Assembly (NCBI RefSeq): GCF_005877055.1
Contig: NZ_CP039424.1
Location: forward strand, 1,054,001 to 1,118,000
DNA: 64,000 nt
Direction of reading: 5' to 3'
From: Citricoccus sp. SGAir0253
GTDB taxonomy: Bacteria > Actinomycetota > Actinomycetes > Actinomycetales > Micrococcaceae
In this document: piece after piece, positions 34,277 to 42,331 of the stretch
Numbering within the stretch: position 1 is the stretch's first letter
How the letters are laid out: each line of letters opens with the position of its first letter
Notes under the pieces: model-generated
The model's database searches: none
What the model was told of the DNA's origin: nothing
What the model saw: the letters and a program-made list of their open reading frames with translations, nothing else
Translations under genes and position numbers: made by a program

Positions 34277-35026
34277 GTGGAGGGGACATCGGACGACGGG
34301 CCGGCGCAGCAGGCGGGGCGGTCCGCGCCGGCGGCCGGTCCCGCTCGGCCCACGTGGCCCCGGGTCCCGGAGCCCCCTCACCCGGGTGCCGGCCACTCGC
34401 GGGGCCCCGGCCACTCGCGGGGCCCCGCCCGCACCGGGCGCCGGCGGCGCGCGCTGGCCGTGGCACTGACGGAGGGCGCCAGCCCGTTCGTGCTGCTCGC
34501 CGTCGTCCTGGTGGTCGTGGCCGTGCGCACGGATCCGCACTGGGTGCGCAGCGCCCTGCTGACGGTGCTGCCGATCGTCGCGGTCCCGCAGGCCATCTCG
34601 CTCGTGATGACCCGCCGCCGGATCGTCACGGACCGGTTCATCGTGCACCGGCAGCAGCGGCACCTCTACTACGCCCTGACCTTGGCCTCCATCCTGGCGG
34701 GCGCGGCGCTGGTGTTCCTCGTCCCCACCGCCCCGGCGATGCGCACCATGGTGGTGATGGCGGTCGGCACGCTGTTGACCGTCATGGCCGTCAACACGGT
34801 CCTCAAGATCAGCATCCACGCCCTCGGCGCCGCCCTGGCGGCGATCGTGCTGCCGGGCGTCACCGGGGCCTGGTGGTTGCTGGCGGCCTCGGTCCCGCTC
34901 TGGCTCGGGGTGAGCTGGTCACGGCTGCACCTGGCCCGCCACGCCCTGCCGGAGGTGGTCCTGGGCTCGGTCCTCGGCGGGGCGGTCGGCCTGGTGTTCC
35001 TCATGCTGGCCGGCGGCGCCGGCTGA
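34277..35026 (+). CDS. PAP2-like membrane phosphatase
   Basis: 249 aa. A polar N-terminal ~55 residues is followed by five to six helices. The C-terminal part holds the PAP2 motifs KISIHALGAALAAI (motif 2, catalytic His) and SWSRLHLARHALPEVVLGSVLG (motif 3, nucleophile His). The first motif appears weakened (RRIVTDRFIVHRQQRHLY), so activity is uncertain. PAP2 enzymes dephosphorylate undecaprenyl diphosphate or lipid phosphates at the membrane. The GTG lies 7 nt after TACACT. An 18-bp exact tandem duplication in the N-terminal region encodes GHSRGP twice. Confidence 0.75.
   Translation: MEGTSDDGPAQQAGRSAPAAGPARPTWPRVPEPPHPGAGHSRGPGHSRGPARTGRRRRALAVALTEGASPFVLLAVVLVVVAVRTDPHWVRSALLTVLPIVAVPQAISLVMTRRRIVTDRFIVHRQQRHLYYALTLASILAGAALVFLVPTAPAMRTMVVMAVGTLLTVMAVNTVLKISIHALGAALAAIVLPGVTGAWWLLAASVPLWLGVSWSRLHLARHALPEVVLGSVLGGAVGLVFLMLAGGAG
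34391..34426 (+). repeat. 18-bp tandem duplication inside the PAP2-like gene
   Basis: GGCCACTCGCGGGGCCCC is present twice head to tail, in frame, adding one GHSRGP unit to the polar N-terminus. Likely a slippage event without effect on the membrane core. Confidence 0.8.
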
Positions 35027-35093
35027 GGGCGGGGCCGGCGGGGGACGAGGGGCGCGGGAACAGCAGGGGACGGCGGCTGCCGTCAGCCGGCCG

Positions 35094-36238
<1,145 letters not shown>

Positions 36239-36242
<4 letters not shown>

Positions 36243-37207
36243 GCGCCGCCGCCGGCCGTCCTGCCGGACACCGCGGTGGCCACGCCGCCGCTCGCGCCGG
36301 TCGCCGTGGCCGCCGCCCCGGCTCCCGCGTCCGAGGCCACGTCCAGCCCGAGGTCCAGGGCGCGCACGCTGTGGGTCAGCGCGCCCACCGAGATGACGTC
36401 CACCCCGGTGCGGGCGATGTCCGCCACGGTCTGCAGGCTGACGCCCCCACTGGCCTCCACCACCGCGGCGTCGCCGACCAGGGCCACGCCCTCGCGCAGG
36501 TCCGCCAGGGAGAAGTTGTCCAGCATGATCGTGTCCACCCCGGCCTCGAGCACCGCGGGGACCTGGTCCAGACGGTCCACCTCGACCTCGAGGTGCGTGG
36601 TGTGCGGCAGCCGGTCCCTCGCGGCCCGCAGCGCCTCCGTGAGGCCCAGGCCGGCCTCGGCCAGGAACGCCAGGTGGTTGTCCTTGGCCATCACCGCGTC
36701 GGAGAGGGAGTGGCGGTGGTTGTGGCCGCCGCCGTCCCGCACGGCCTGGCGCTCGAGCACGCGCAGTCCCGGCGTCGTCTTGCGGGTGTCCACGATCCGC
36801 GCGCCGGTGCCGGCGACCGCCGCCACGTAGCGCGCCGTCTCGGTGGCGATGCCGGACATGCGCTGGACGAAGTTCAGGCCGATCCGCTCCGCGCGCAGGA
36901 TCCCGCGCGCCGGGCCGGTGACCTCCGCCAGCACCGCGCCGGCGCCGAAGGACTCCCCGTCGGCCACGAGCGCGCGGACCTCCAGCGCCGGGTCCACGAG
37001 CCGGAAGGCGGTGGCGAACACCGCGATCCCGCTGAGCACGCCGGGCTCGCGGGCCACCAGCCGGGCGGTGCCGGCGGCCGACGGCGGCACGAGGGCCTCC
37101 GAGGTGATGTCGCCCCACGGCGCGTCCTCCTCGAGGGCCGCCGCGACGAGGCGCTCGACGGCCCCGGGCGCCGCCGGCGCCGCGGGCCAGGCGGTCGGGG
37201 CGCTCAC
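36239..37207 (-). CDS. nadC: Nicotinate-nucleotide pyrophosphorylase (carboxylating)
   Basis: 322 aa. Converts quinolinate and PRPP to nicotinate mononucleotide. Marks: EDAPWGDITSEALVP near the start, LNFVQRMSGIATETARYV, RIVDTRKTTPGLRVLERQAV, the DGGGHNHRHSLSDAVMAKDN active-site block and VDTIMLDNFSLADLREGV. The C-terminus carries an extra Ala/Gly-rich stretch of ~30 residues not needed by the fold. GTG start overlaps the nadA stop and the stop overlaps the desulfurase start (GTGA at both ends). Confidence 0.96.
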
Positions 37208-38598
37208 CGGGCGCCCGCCGGGGAGGCGGCCGGGCCGGCCGCGGGGGTGCCGGCCGTCGTCGGGACGGCCGGGGGCACGACGGCGAGCATCCTCTCGAGC
37301 GCCACGCGCGCGGGGTCGGCCACGCCGGCGGGGACCTGGATGCGGTTGACGACCTCGCCGGCCACGAGCGACTCGAGCACCCAGGCGAGGTAGCCGGGGT
37401 GGATCCGGTACATCGTCGAGCACGGGCAGATGACCGGGTCCAGGCAGAAGATCGTGTGCTGCGGGTATTCCGCGGCCAGCCGCTGCACGAGGTTGATCTC
37501 GGTGCCGATGGCGAACGTGGACCCCGCCGGGGCGGCCTGGATCGCCTTGACGATGAAGTCGGTCGAGCCGGCCGAGTCCGCCGCGTCCACCACGGGCATG
37601 GGGCACTCCGGGTGCACGATGACGTGCACGCCCGGGTGCTCGGCGCGGGCGCGGTCGACCTGGTCCACGGTGAACCGCTTGTGCACGGAACAGAACCCGT
37701 GCCACAGCAGGACCCTCGCCTGCTCCAGCTCGGCCTCGGTGTTGCCGCCGAGGGGCTTGCGCGGGTTCCACAGCGGCATCTGCTCCAGGCCGATGCCCAT
37801 GGCCTTGGCCGTGTTGCGGCCCAGGTGCTGGTCCGGGAAGAACAGCACGCGCTGGCCCCGCTCGAAGGCCCACTCCAGCACGGCGGCGGCGTTGGAGGAG
37901 GTGCACACGATCCCGCCGTGCTCGCCCACGAAGCCCTTCAGCGCCGCGGAGCTGTTCATGTAGGTGACGGGGACGACCGGGGCCCGGCCGGCCGCGTCCG
38001 GCTCCGTGCCGTAGAGCTCCTCGAGCTGCTCCCAGCACTCGGTCACCGAGTCCAGGTCCGCCATGTCCGCCATGGAGCAGCCGGCGGCCAGGTTGGGCAG
38101 GATCACGGACTGCTCGGGGGTGGAGAGCAGGTCCGCGGTCTCGGCCATGAAGTGCACGCCGCAGAAGACGATCGCCTCGGCCTCCGGGCGGGTCCGGGCG
38201 GCTCGCGCCAGCTGGAAGGAGTCGCCCACGAAGTCGGCGTGGGCCACCACCTCGTCGCGCTGGTAGAAGTGGCCCAGCACCACGACCCGGTCCCCGAGCG
38301 TGGCCTTGGCGGCCGCGATGCGCTCGTGCAGCTCGGCGTCGGAGGCGCGCTGGTACTCCTCGGGGATGGCGCCCTGGCGGGGCGCGCCGGCGGGGATGGC
38401 GTCCCGCTGGGAGGCGCCGGGGCCGTAGCCGGGGGCGCCGGCGTCGAAGGTCCACGGCCCGGCCGTCAGCTCCGGGGAGCAGCTGGAGCCGGCGGCGGCG
38501 CCCGTGGCGATCAGGTCCAGCGCGCGGTGCACGCTGGCGCCGCCCGCGGGGGCGGCCGTGCCGGGGATGACGGTGGGGGAGTCGGTGGTGAGGCTCAC
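37204..38598 (-). CDS. nadA: Quinolinate synthase
   Basis: 464 aa. Condenses iminoaspartate with DHAP to quinolinate using a [4Fe-4S] cluster. The three cluster Cys lie in VFCGVHFMAETADLL, GIVCTSSNAAAVLEW and LDPVICPCSTMYRIHP; VVLGHFYQRDEVVAHAD is the substrate region. The N-terminal ~85 residues and the C-terminal Pro/Ala tail are variable. GTG overlaps the nrtR stop, and nadC follows with no gap, so no nadB is in this operon; iminoaspartate must come from an enzyme encoded elsewhere. Confidence 0.95.
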   Translation of the reverse strand: MSLTTDSPTVIPGTAAPAGGASVHRALDLIATGAAAGSSCSPELTAGPWTFDAGAPGYGPGASQRDAIPAGAPRQGAIPEEYQRASDAELHERIAAAKATLGDRVVVLGHFYQRDEVVAHADFVGDSFQLARAARTRPEAEAIVFCGVHFMAETADLLSTPEQSVILPNLAAGCSMADMADLDSVTECWEQLEELYGTEPDAAGRAPVVPVTYMNSSAALKGFVGEHGGIVCTSSNAAAVLEWAFERGQRVLFFPDQHLGRNTAKAMGIGLEQMPLWNPRKPLGGNTEAELEQARVLLWHGFCSVHKRFTVDQVDRARAEHPGVHVIVHPECPMPVVDAADSAGSTDFIVKAIQAAPAGSTFAIGTEINLVQRLAAEYPQHTIFCLDPVICPCSTMYRIHPGYLAWVLESLVAGEVVNRIQVPAGVADPARVALERMLAVVPPAVPTTAGTPAAGPAASPAGAR

Positions 38599-39302
38599 GA
38601 GAGCGTCCTTGTCTTCTCGGTGGGGGTGGGGGTCTCTGCGGGGGCGCCGGCGGCGCGGGTGAAGTCGCGGTAGCGGTACAGCTTCGGCGGCCGGTGCGGG
38701 GTGCCGGCCAGGCGCTCGCCGGTCTCCACGATCTCGGCGGAGGCGGTGATGGACCGGCGGAAGTTGGCCGGGTCCAGCGGGTGGCCGCGCACGGCCTCGT
38801 GGACGGAGCGCAGCTGGGCGAGGGTGAAGGTCTCGCCCAGCAGCGTGTGGGCGATGTCCGCGTACTCGACCTTGGTGCGCAGGCGCCGCAGCGCGTAGTC
38901 CACGATCGCGTTGTGGTCGAAGGCCAGGTCCGGCAGGTGGTCCGCGGGGAACCACTCGACGTTGTTCCCGACGGCGGCGCCGGCCACCTCGTCGGAGCGC
39001 ACGAGCGCCCAGTAGACGACCGAGACGACCCGTCCGGTGGGGGAGCGGTCCACGTCCCCGAAGGTGTAGAGCTGCTCGAGGTAGCTGGGGCGCAGGCCGG
39101 TGGTCTCCGCCAGGGTGCGCGCCGCGGCCGCCTCGAGGGGCTCGGCGTCCGGCAGCCAGCCGCCGGGCAGGGCCCACTGGTCCAGGTGCGGCTCGCGCGT
39201 GCGGCGCACGAACGGCGTCCACAGCGAGGGCGCGGACCCGTCCTCCGCGCGCAGCGCGAAGATGACGGTGGACACCGCCATCCGGACCGACTGCTCCTGC
39301 AC
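38595..39302 (-). CDS. nrtR: NrtR-type Nudix regulator of NAD synthesis
   Basis: 235 aa. An N-terminal Nudix-like domain (TVIFALRAEDGS, PHLDQWALPGGWLPDAEPLE; the Glu pair of a catalytic Nudix box is degenerate: AAARTLAETTGL) is joined to a C-terminal winged helix (LLGETFTLAQLRSVHEAVRG, PLDPANFRRSIT). This two-domain layout defines NrtR, which represses NAD genes and senses ADP-ribose. First gene of the nad operon and close to a 23-bp near-perfect palindrome (39318-39340). The GTG at 39302 has GGAGGGAG upstream. Confidence 0.9.
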   Translation of the reverse strand: MQEQSVRMAVSTVIFALRAEDGSAPSLWTPFVRRTREPHLDQWALPGGWLPDAEPLEAAAARTLAETTGLRPSYLEQLYTFGDVDRSPTGRVVSVVYWALVRSDEVAGAAVGNNVEWFPADHLPDLAFDHNAIVDYALRRLRTKVEYADIAHTLLGETFTLAQLRSVHEAVRGHPLDPANFRRSITASAEIVETGERLAGTPHRPPKLYRYRDFTRAAGAPAETPTPTEKTRTLS

Positions 39303-39317
39303 GGGGACTCCCTCCTG

Positions 39318-39358
39318 CTTAGTGTCACGGTGACATTAAGTGTGTGGCCTCCATCATA
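39318..39358 (-). promoter_or_regulatory. NrtR-type operator and promoter of the nad operon
   Basis: Core TGTCACGGTGACA inside a 23-bp palindrome (39318-39340) that pairs at 10 of 11 positions around a central G, with CTTA/TAAG flanks. A good -10 TATGAT lies at 39358-39353 on the minus strand; transcription would begin just ahead of the operator, and the nrtR start codon is 16 nt beyond it. This fits autoregulated repression of nrtR-nadA-nadC-desulfurase. Confidence 0.8.
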
Positions 39359-39448
39359 CAGTCGTGGTGACCCGAAGGGGCGGTCGCGGGACCCGTGTGA
39401 CATCGCCGCGTCACGGTCTGGCGGTGGCCGCGGGATGGCCGTGCCGAC

Positions 39449-39464
39449 CGTGACGCCCGTCACA
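39449..39464 (+). promoter_or_regulatory. CRP/FNR-like palindrome, distal
   Basis: CGTGA-N6-TCACA; 9 of 10 half-site bases match the CRP consensus TGTGA-N6-TCACA. It lies 33 bp (about three helical turns) before a second such site. Other TGTGAC half-sites occur nearby. Confidence 0.5.
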
Positions 39465-39481
39465 TCGACTGTGACGACGAC

Positions 39482-39497
39482 TGTGACGGCGCTCACA
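39482..39497 (+). promoter_or_regulatory. CRP-like palindrome overlapping a leaderless promoter
   Basis: TGTGA-CGGCGC-TCACA matches the CRP/FNR consensus exactly. The -10 TAGACT begins 9 nt downstream (39506-39511), so the site covers the -35 region of the gene starting at 39519, suggesting repression, or activation in place of a -35 box. Confidence 0.6.
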
Positions 39498-39518
39498 GGA
39501 TCGGCTAGACTGGTCGGC

Positions 39519-40031
39519 ATGGACGGGGGAGAACTCAAGAGCGTGCTCCGCGAGGCCTTCGAGGCCCGCGTCATGAACCACGGCGACTACAGCCTGGTGT
39601 ACGGCCAGCCCTCCGGGCCCGGGCCGGTCCTGGTGCTCGGCTACCGCCGCACCTCCCTGGAACTGTTGCTCTGCCCGGTGGACCTCGCGGACCTGGGCGC
39701 GATCGCCGAGGGCACGGCGCGGCCGGCCGGCCGGGTCACCAGCATCGACCTGACCAACGTGGCGACCGTGGCGGACACCGGCACGGGCTACCAGGTGGAG
39801 ACCGTCACCGGCTTCCGCGCCTGGTTCGAGGTCGAGGGCACCGCGCGGATCCCCGTGGCGGACGCGGCCGGCGGGCCCGCCGCCGGCACCGTGCTCATGG
39901 ACCAGGAGGACGCGGCGGAGGACTTCCACCAGTTCATGGGCCACTTCATGGACACCCTGGACGCCTTCTACCAGGTGCCGGACGTCGCCGAGATCCTCCA
40001 AGGCGCCTACATGACGGCCCTCGCGGCCTGA
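39519..40031 (+). CDS. Hypothetical protein behind CRP-like sites
   Basis: 170 aa, soluble, mixed alpha/beta; no family recognised. N-terminal helix GELKSVLREAFEARVMN, strands around SLVYGQP and VLVLGYRRTSLELLLCPVD, then FRAWFEVEGTARIPV and a C-terminal acidic helix region EDAAEDFHQFMGHFMDTLDA. The layout suggests a small ligand-binding or structural protein. The ATG is 7 nt after TAGACT with no Shine-Dalgarno (leaderless). It shares a 216-bp divergent region with the nad operon, which holds an NrtR-type operator and two CRP-like palindromes. Confidence 0.68.
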   Translation: MDGGELKSVLREAFEARVMNHGDYSLVYGQPSGPGPVLVLGYRRTSLELLLCPVDLADLGAIAEGTARPAGRVTSIDLTNVATVADTGTGYQVETVTGFRAWFEVEGTARIPVADAAGGPAAGTVLMDQEDAAEDFHQFMGHFMDTLDAFYQVPDVAEILQGAYMTALAA

Positions 40032-40164
40032 GCGGGGGGGGCACGGGGCCGGCGGCTTCCCGGTCCTGACCCGGCCGGACGGGGTGGGCAGCGGCTACAC
40101 TCTTCGGGGCGCGGATGCGCCCCACCGCCCACCCGCGCCTGCCGAAGCCGAGGTCATCCCCGCC

Positions 40165-41493
40165 GTGCTGCTGAACCCCGTCGTCGTGTCCGTGCTCGTG
40201 CTCGCCATCCTGAGCCTGGCCCGTGTCAACGTCATCGTCGCCCTGCTCATCGCCGCGCTCGTCGCGGGCCTGCTCGGCGGGCTCGACGTCGAGGGGACCA
40301 TCTCCACCCTCGTCGGGGGGCTCGGCGGCCAGGGCGAGACGGCCCTGAGCTACATCCTGCTCGGCATCCTGTCCGTCATGGTGGCCCGCTCGGGGATCAC
40401 CGAGAGGCTCATCCGCCGGGTCCTGCCGCACATCCACGGCCGGCGGGCCATGACCCTGTTCGGGATCGCCGGACTGGCGTGCCTGTCCCAGAACCTCGTC
40501 CCGGTGCACATCGCGTTCATCCCCATCCTCATCCCCCCGCTGCTGGCGGTCTTCAACCGGATGGGCGTGGACCGGCGGGCCGTGGCCACCGCCCTGACCT
40601 TCGGGCTGAAGGCCCCGTACATGCTGGTCCCGCTCGGGTTCGGCCTGATCTTCCAGAACATCATCCTCGACGAGATGGCCGCCCACGGGATGGACATCGA
40701 GCTGTCCCAGGTCCCGCTCGCCATGGCCATCCCGGTGGCCAGCATGGTGATCGGCCTGGTGATCGCCATCCTCGTGACCTACCGGCGGCCGCGAGAATAC
40801 CGGGACGCGGCCCCCGGGCTCGGCGCCTCGCTGTTCGGGTCCGCTCCCGGGGCCGGCGCCGCCACCGCGGAGAGCTGGACGCGCCAGCACGTCGTGGTGC
40901 TCGTGGGCCTCGCCGTGACCCTCGCACTGCAGCTCGTCTTCGGCTCCCTCGTCATCGCGGCCCTCGGCGGCGTCCTGGTGATCTTCGTGTTCCGCGGGGA
41001 GCGGTGGCGGTCCTCGGACGAGCTGGCCCACGGCGGCGTGACGATGATGGGCACGATCGCGTTCATCATGCTGGTGGCCTCCGGCTATGCCTCCGTGCTC
41101 ACCGAGACCGGCGCCGTGGAGGAGCTGGTCAGCACGGCCAGCGGGTGGATCGGCGGCAGCCGGCTGCTGGCGGCCGTGGTCATGATGACCGTGGGCCTCG
41201 TCGTGACCCTCGGCATCGGATCCTCCTTCGGCACCGTCCCGATCCTCGCCGCGATCTTCGTGCCGCTGTGCGCCGCCGTCGGGTTCAGCCCCCTGGCCAC
41301 CGCCGCCCTCGTCGGTGCCGCCGGCGCCATCGGCGACGCCGGCTCGCCCGCCTCGGACAGCACCCTCGGCCCGACGTCCGGGCTCAACGCCGACGGCCAG
41401 CACCACCACATCTGGGACACCTGCGTGCCGACCTTCGTGCACTTCAACATCCCGCTGTTCGCCGGCGGCGTCGTCGCCGCCATGGTGCTCTAG
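40165..41493 (+). CDS. Na+/H+ antiporter-family (NhaC-like) membrane protein
   Basis: 442 aa with 11-12 helices. The sequence begins with a helix (NPVVVSVLVLAILSLARVNV), continues with ALVAGLLGGLDVEGTISTLV, VARSGITERLIRR, SQNLVPVHIAFIPILIPPLL and GLIFQNIILDEM, and ends with GDAGSPASDSTLGPTSGLNA and HHIWDTCVPTFVHFNIPL. These are features of the Na+/H+ antiporter/NhaC-like superfamily (ion transporter clan). Ions moved cannot be fixed by eye. GTG 40165 is preferred (weak GAGG upstream); TACACT at 40096-40101 would give a ~57-nt leader. Confidence 0.85.
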   Translation: MLLNPVVVSVLVLAILSLARVNVIVALLIAALVAGLLGGLDVEGTISTLVGGLGGQGETALSYILLGILSVMVARSGITERLIRRVLPHIHGRRAMTLFGIAGLACLSQNLVPVHIAFIPILIPPLLAVFNRMGVDRRAVATALTFGLKAPYMLVPLGFGLIFQNIILDEMAAHGMDIELSQVPLAMAIPVASMVIGLVIAILVTYRRPREYRDAAPGLGASLFGSAPGAGAATAESWTRQHVVVLVGLAVTLALQLVFGSLVIAALGGVLVIFVFRGERWRSSDELAHGGVTMMGTIAFIMLVASGYASVLTETGAVEELVSTASGWIGGSRLLAAVVMMTVGLVVTLGIGSSFGTVPILAAIFVPLCAAVGFSPLATAALVGAAGAIGDAGSPASDSTLGPTSGLNADGQHHHIWDTCVPTFVHFNIPLFAGGVVAAMVL

Positions 41494-41526
41494 GCCGGAC
41501 GGGGGGCGGCTCGGCCGGCGCGGGCC

Positions 41527-41802
41527 TCAGCGCACCTCGAACCGGTCGGCCAGGCCCGGGGGCGGCGCGTCGAGCGGCGCGGCCTCGACCCGGTCGACGA
41601 CCGCCGCACGGGGCCCCTCGTGGCACCAGACGACCATCGCCTCGACCGCCTCCCGGGAGCCGGCGACGACGGCCTCGACCCGGCCGTCGTCGAGGTTCCG
41701 GACCCAGCCGGTGGCGCCGGCGGACTCCGCGGCCCGCCGGCACGCGGCGCGGTAGCCCACGCCCTGCACGGTCCCGCTCACGAGCAGGTGCACCGCCTCC
41801 AT
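41527..41802 (-). CDS. acyP: Acylphosphatase
   Basis: 91 aa, normal length. VSGTVQGVGYRAACRRAAE carries the catalytic Arg that binds the phosphate, and TGWVRNLDDGRVEAV carries the catalytic Asn; GPRAAVVDRVEAAP closes the ferredoxin-like fold. It hydrolyses acyl phosphates such as carbamoyl or 1,3-bisphosphoglycerate. Transcribed alone, converging on the antiporter gene. Confidence 0.95.
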   Translation of the reverse strand: MEAVHLLVSGTVQGVGYRAACRRAAESAGATGWVRNLDDGRVEAVVAGSREAVEAMVVWCHEGPRAAVVDRVEAAPLDAPPPGLADRFEVR

Positions 41803-41833
41803 GCCGGATCCTCCCGTCCTCGACGTCCCCGCA

Positions 41834-41873
41834 GCTTCGCGGCTTCGCGGCTTCGCGGCTTCGCGGCTTCGCG
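41834..41873. repeat. Five tandem copies of GCTTCGCG
   Basis: An exact 8-bp unit repeated five times between acyP and the DUF2630 gene. No ORF is convincing across it. It lies ~30 bp upstream of the acyP start (minus strand), so copy-number change could alter acyP or its neighbour. Confidence 0.85.
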
Positions 41874-41989
41874 TCCACCCTCCCACCGGGGACGGGTCGC
41901 GGGCCACCGTCGGGTCGCGCGGTGGTCGGCCCGGCCCCCGGGCCGCCCGGGCCTTCTGCCGGCGGGGTCCGGGGCCCATGATGGGGGAC

Positions 41990-42235
41990 ATGGACGACTC
42001 CTCCATCCTTGAGCGGATCAACGGCCTCGTCGAGCAGGAGCACCGGTTGCGCGAGCAGCTCGGTGACGGCGTGATCGACGAGGGCGACGAGAACCGGCGG
42101 CTGCGCGAGATCGAGATCGAGCTGGACCGGTGCTGGGACCTGCTGCGCCAGCGCAAGGCGCGCCGCGAGGCCGGCCTCGACCCGGACGAGGCGCAGCCGC
42201 GGCCCGACGGCACGGTCGAGGGCTACCTCAGCTGA
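41990..42235 (+). CDS. DUF2630-family protein
   Basis: 81 aa, almost wholly helical: SILERINGLVEQEHRLREQL, ENRRLREIEIELDRCWDLLR, RKARREAGLDPDEAQPRP, ending VEGYLS. This is the DUF2630 pattern, a small two-helix actinobacterial protein of unknown function. ATG at 41990 follows CATGAT by 7 nt, consistent with leaderless expression. A longer reading from 41801 would run through the GCTTCGCG repeats and is not supported. Confidence 0.88.
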   Translation: MDDSSILERINGLVEQEHRLREQLGDGVIDEGDENRRLREIEIELDRCWDLLRQRKARREAGLDPDEAQPRPDGTVEGYLS

Positions 42236-42331
42236 CGCCGCGCGCCCCGCCCTGGCGCACCGTGCCACGGACGGCCCTGCCGTGCCGGGGATGTCCAGCA
42301 ACCGTCCAGAAACGGATGCGAGGGTCGAGGA

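Noticed and set aside
41801-41989. N-terminal extension of the DUF2630 gene through the GCTTCGCG repeats.
   Set aside because: It encodes repetitive residues outside the family and lies ahead of a -10 box.
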